From assembly GCA_016185125.1 (NCBI GenBank), contig JACPOC010000052.1:41872-105871 (forward strand): DNA of 64,000 bases, given 5' to 3'. The notes below the pieces were generated by a model. That model saw only the letters and a list, made by a program, of their open reading frames with translations. It was not told where the DNA came from and did not search any database. Origin of the DNA: Bacteroidota bacterium (GTDB lineage: Bacteria > Bacteroidota > Bacteroidia > B-17B0 > Aurantibacillaceae). Below are positions 63,872-64,000 of the stretch, piece by piece (the first letter of the stretch is position 1; each line of letters starts with the position of its first letter). A program made the position numbers and the translations under genes.

Positions 63872-64000
63872 TCAAACCAATCTGTACTTTTAAGCCTAAA
63901 TAACTTTGGACATTTTCTTTTTTAAAATTAGTTAATTTTTTTGATTTTTATTAGCAGTCGTAAAATTATTTCCAACTGCGGACTTTGGCTTTTTTAAGGA

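Noticed and set aside
63705-64000. Start of a JetD/MksG gene
   Set aside because: The only frame is 48 codons and shows none of the expected TOPRIM or DUF3322-like sequence.

Overview
The window is AT-rich chromosomal DNA from a member of the Bacteroidota. This call rests on gene content and gene order: a GLPGLI-family protein next to a TonB-dependent-receptor-like barrel, a bS16 with a long C-terminal tail, a rpsU-xerC-hpf cluster, a DUF6913-lepB-WbqC cluster, a GxxExxY protein, a fused E1 alpha/beta dehydrogenase, and promoters of the TTG / TAnnTTTG type close to start codons. Family or genus cannot be fixed from the sequence. Most of the window is core genome. No rRNA, tRNA, prophage, transposase or CRISPR array was seen.

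Layout. 1-7.7 kb: an ABC-F ATPase cut by the window edge, small unknown genes, tcdA with a TatD-type hydrolase, and a GlcD-like oxidase. 7.9-14.5 kb: rpsU-xerC-hpf, nrnA with a DUF6913 gene, then two signal peptidase I genes and WbqC; the second signal peptidase has lost both catalytic residues. 14.5-25.4 kb: a lectin-like secreted protein, a two-domain Usp protein, ettA, a DUF2779 nuclease, pyrD, an HMG-CoA-lyase-like gene, an FMN reductase and ribD. 25.8-39.5 kb: ffh, a GxxExxY protein inside an inverted-repeat element, folD, a DUF3999/DUF2339 membrane pair, an ABC permease, an acyl-CoA carboxylase beta subunit, xerD, aroQ and a threonylcarbamoyl-AMP synthase.

39.5-46.9 kb is the accessory stretch. 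It contains a tiny transcription unit with an AG microsatellite, a helically phased tandem array (11 units of 20-21 bp) in front of a small basic protein gene, a terminator-separated TlpA-like lipoprotein, a TonB-receptor-like barrel whose signal peptide is out of frame through a T10 tract, a GLPGLI protein, and a second array (14 exact 20-bp units) in front of an FN3-like gene that seems to have lost its 5' part.

46.9-57.7 kb is core metabolism and envelope: threonine aldolase, E1 dehydrogenase, LpxR-like protein, membrane-fused spermidine-synthase-like protein, TauE/SafE transporter, GlcNAc-kinase-like protein, rpsP, a Usp protein and a glycosyltransferase. 57.9-63.7 kb is a three-gene condensin-like operon resembling MksF-MksE-MksB or JetA-JetB-JetC (Wadjet) with no recognisable JetD nuclease beside it. 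The strongest leads for something new are the two phased arrays with their small genes, the JetABC-like operon without JetD, the dead signal peptidase paralog, and the unusual ribosome-binding-site arrangement in rpsU-xerC-hpf.
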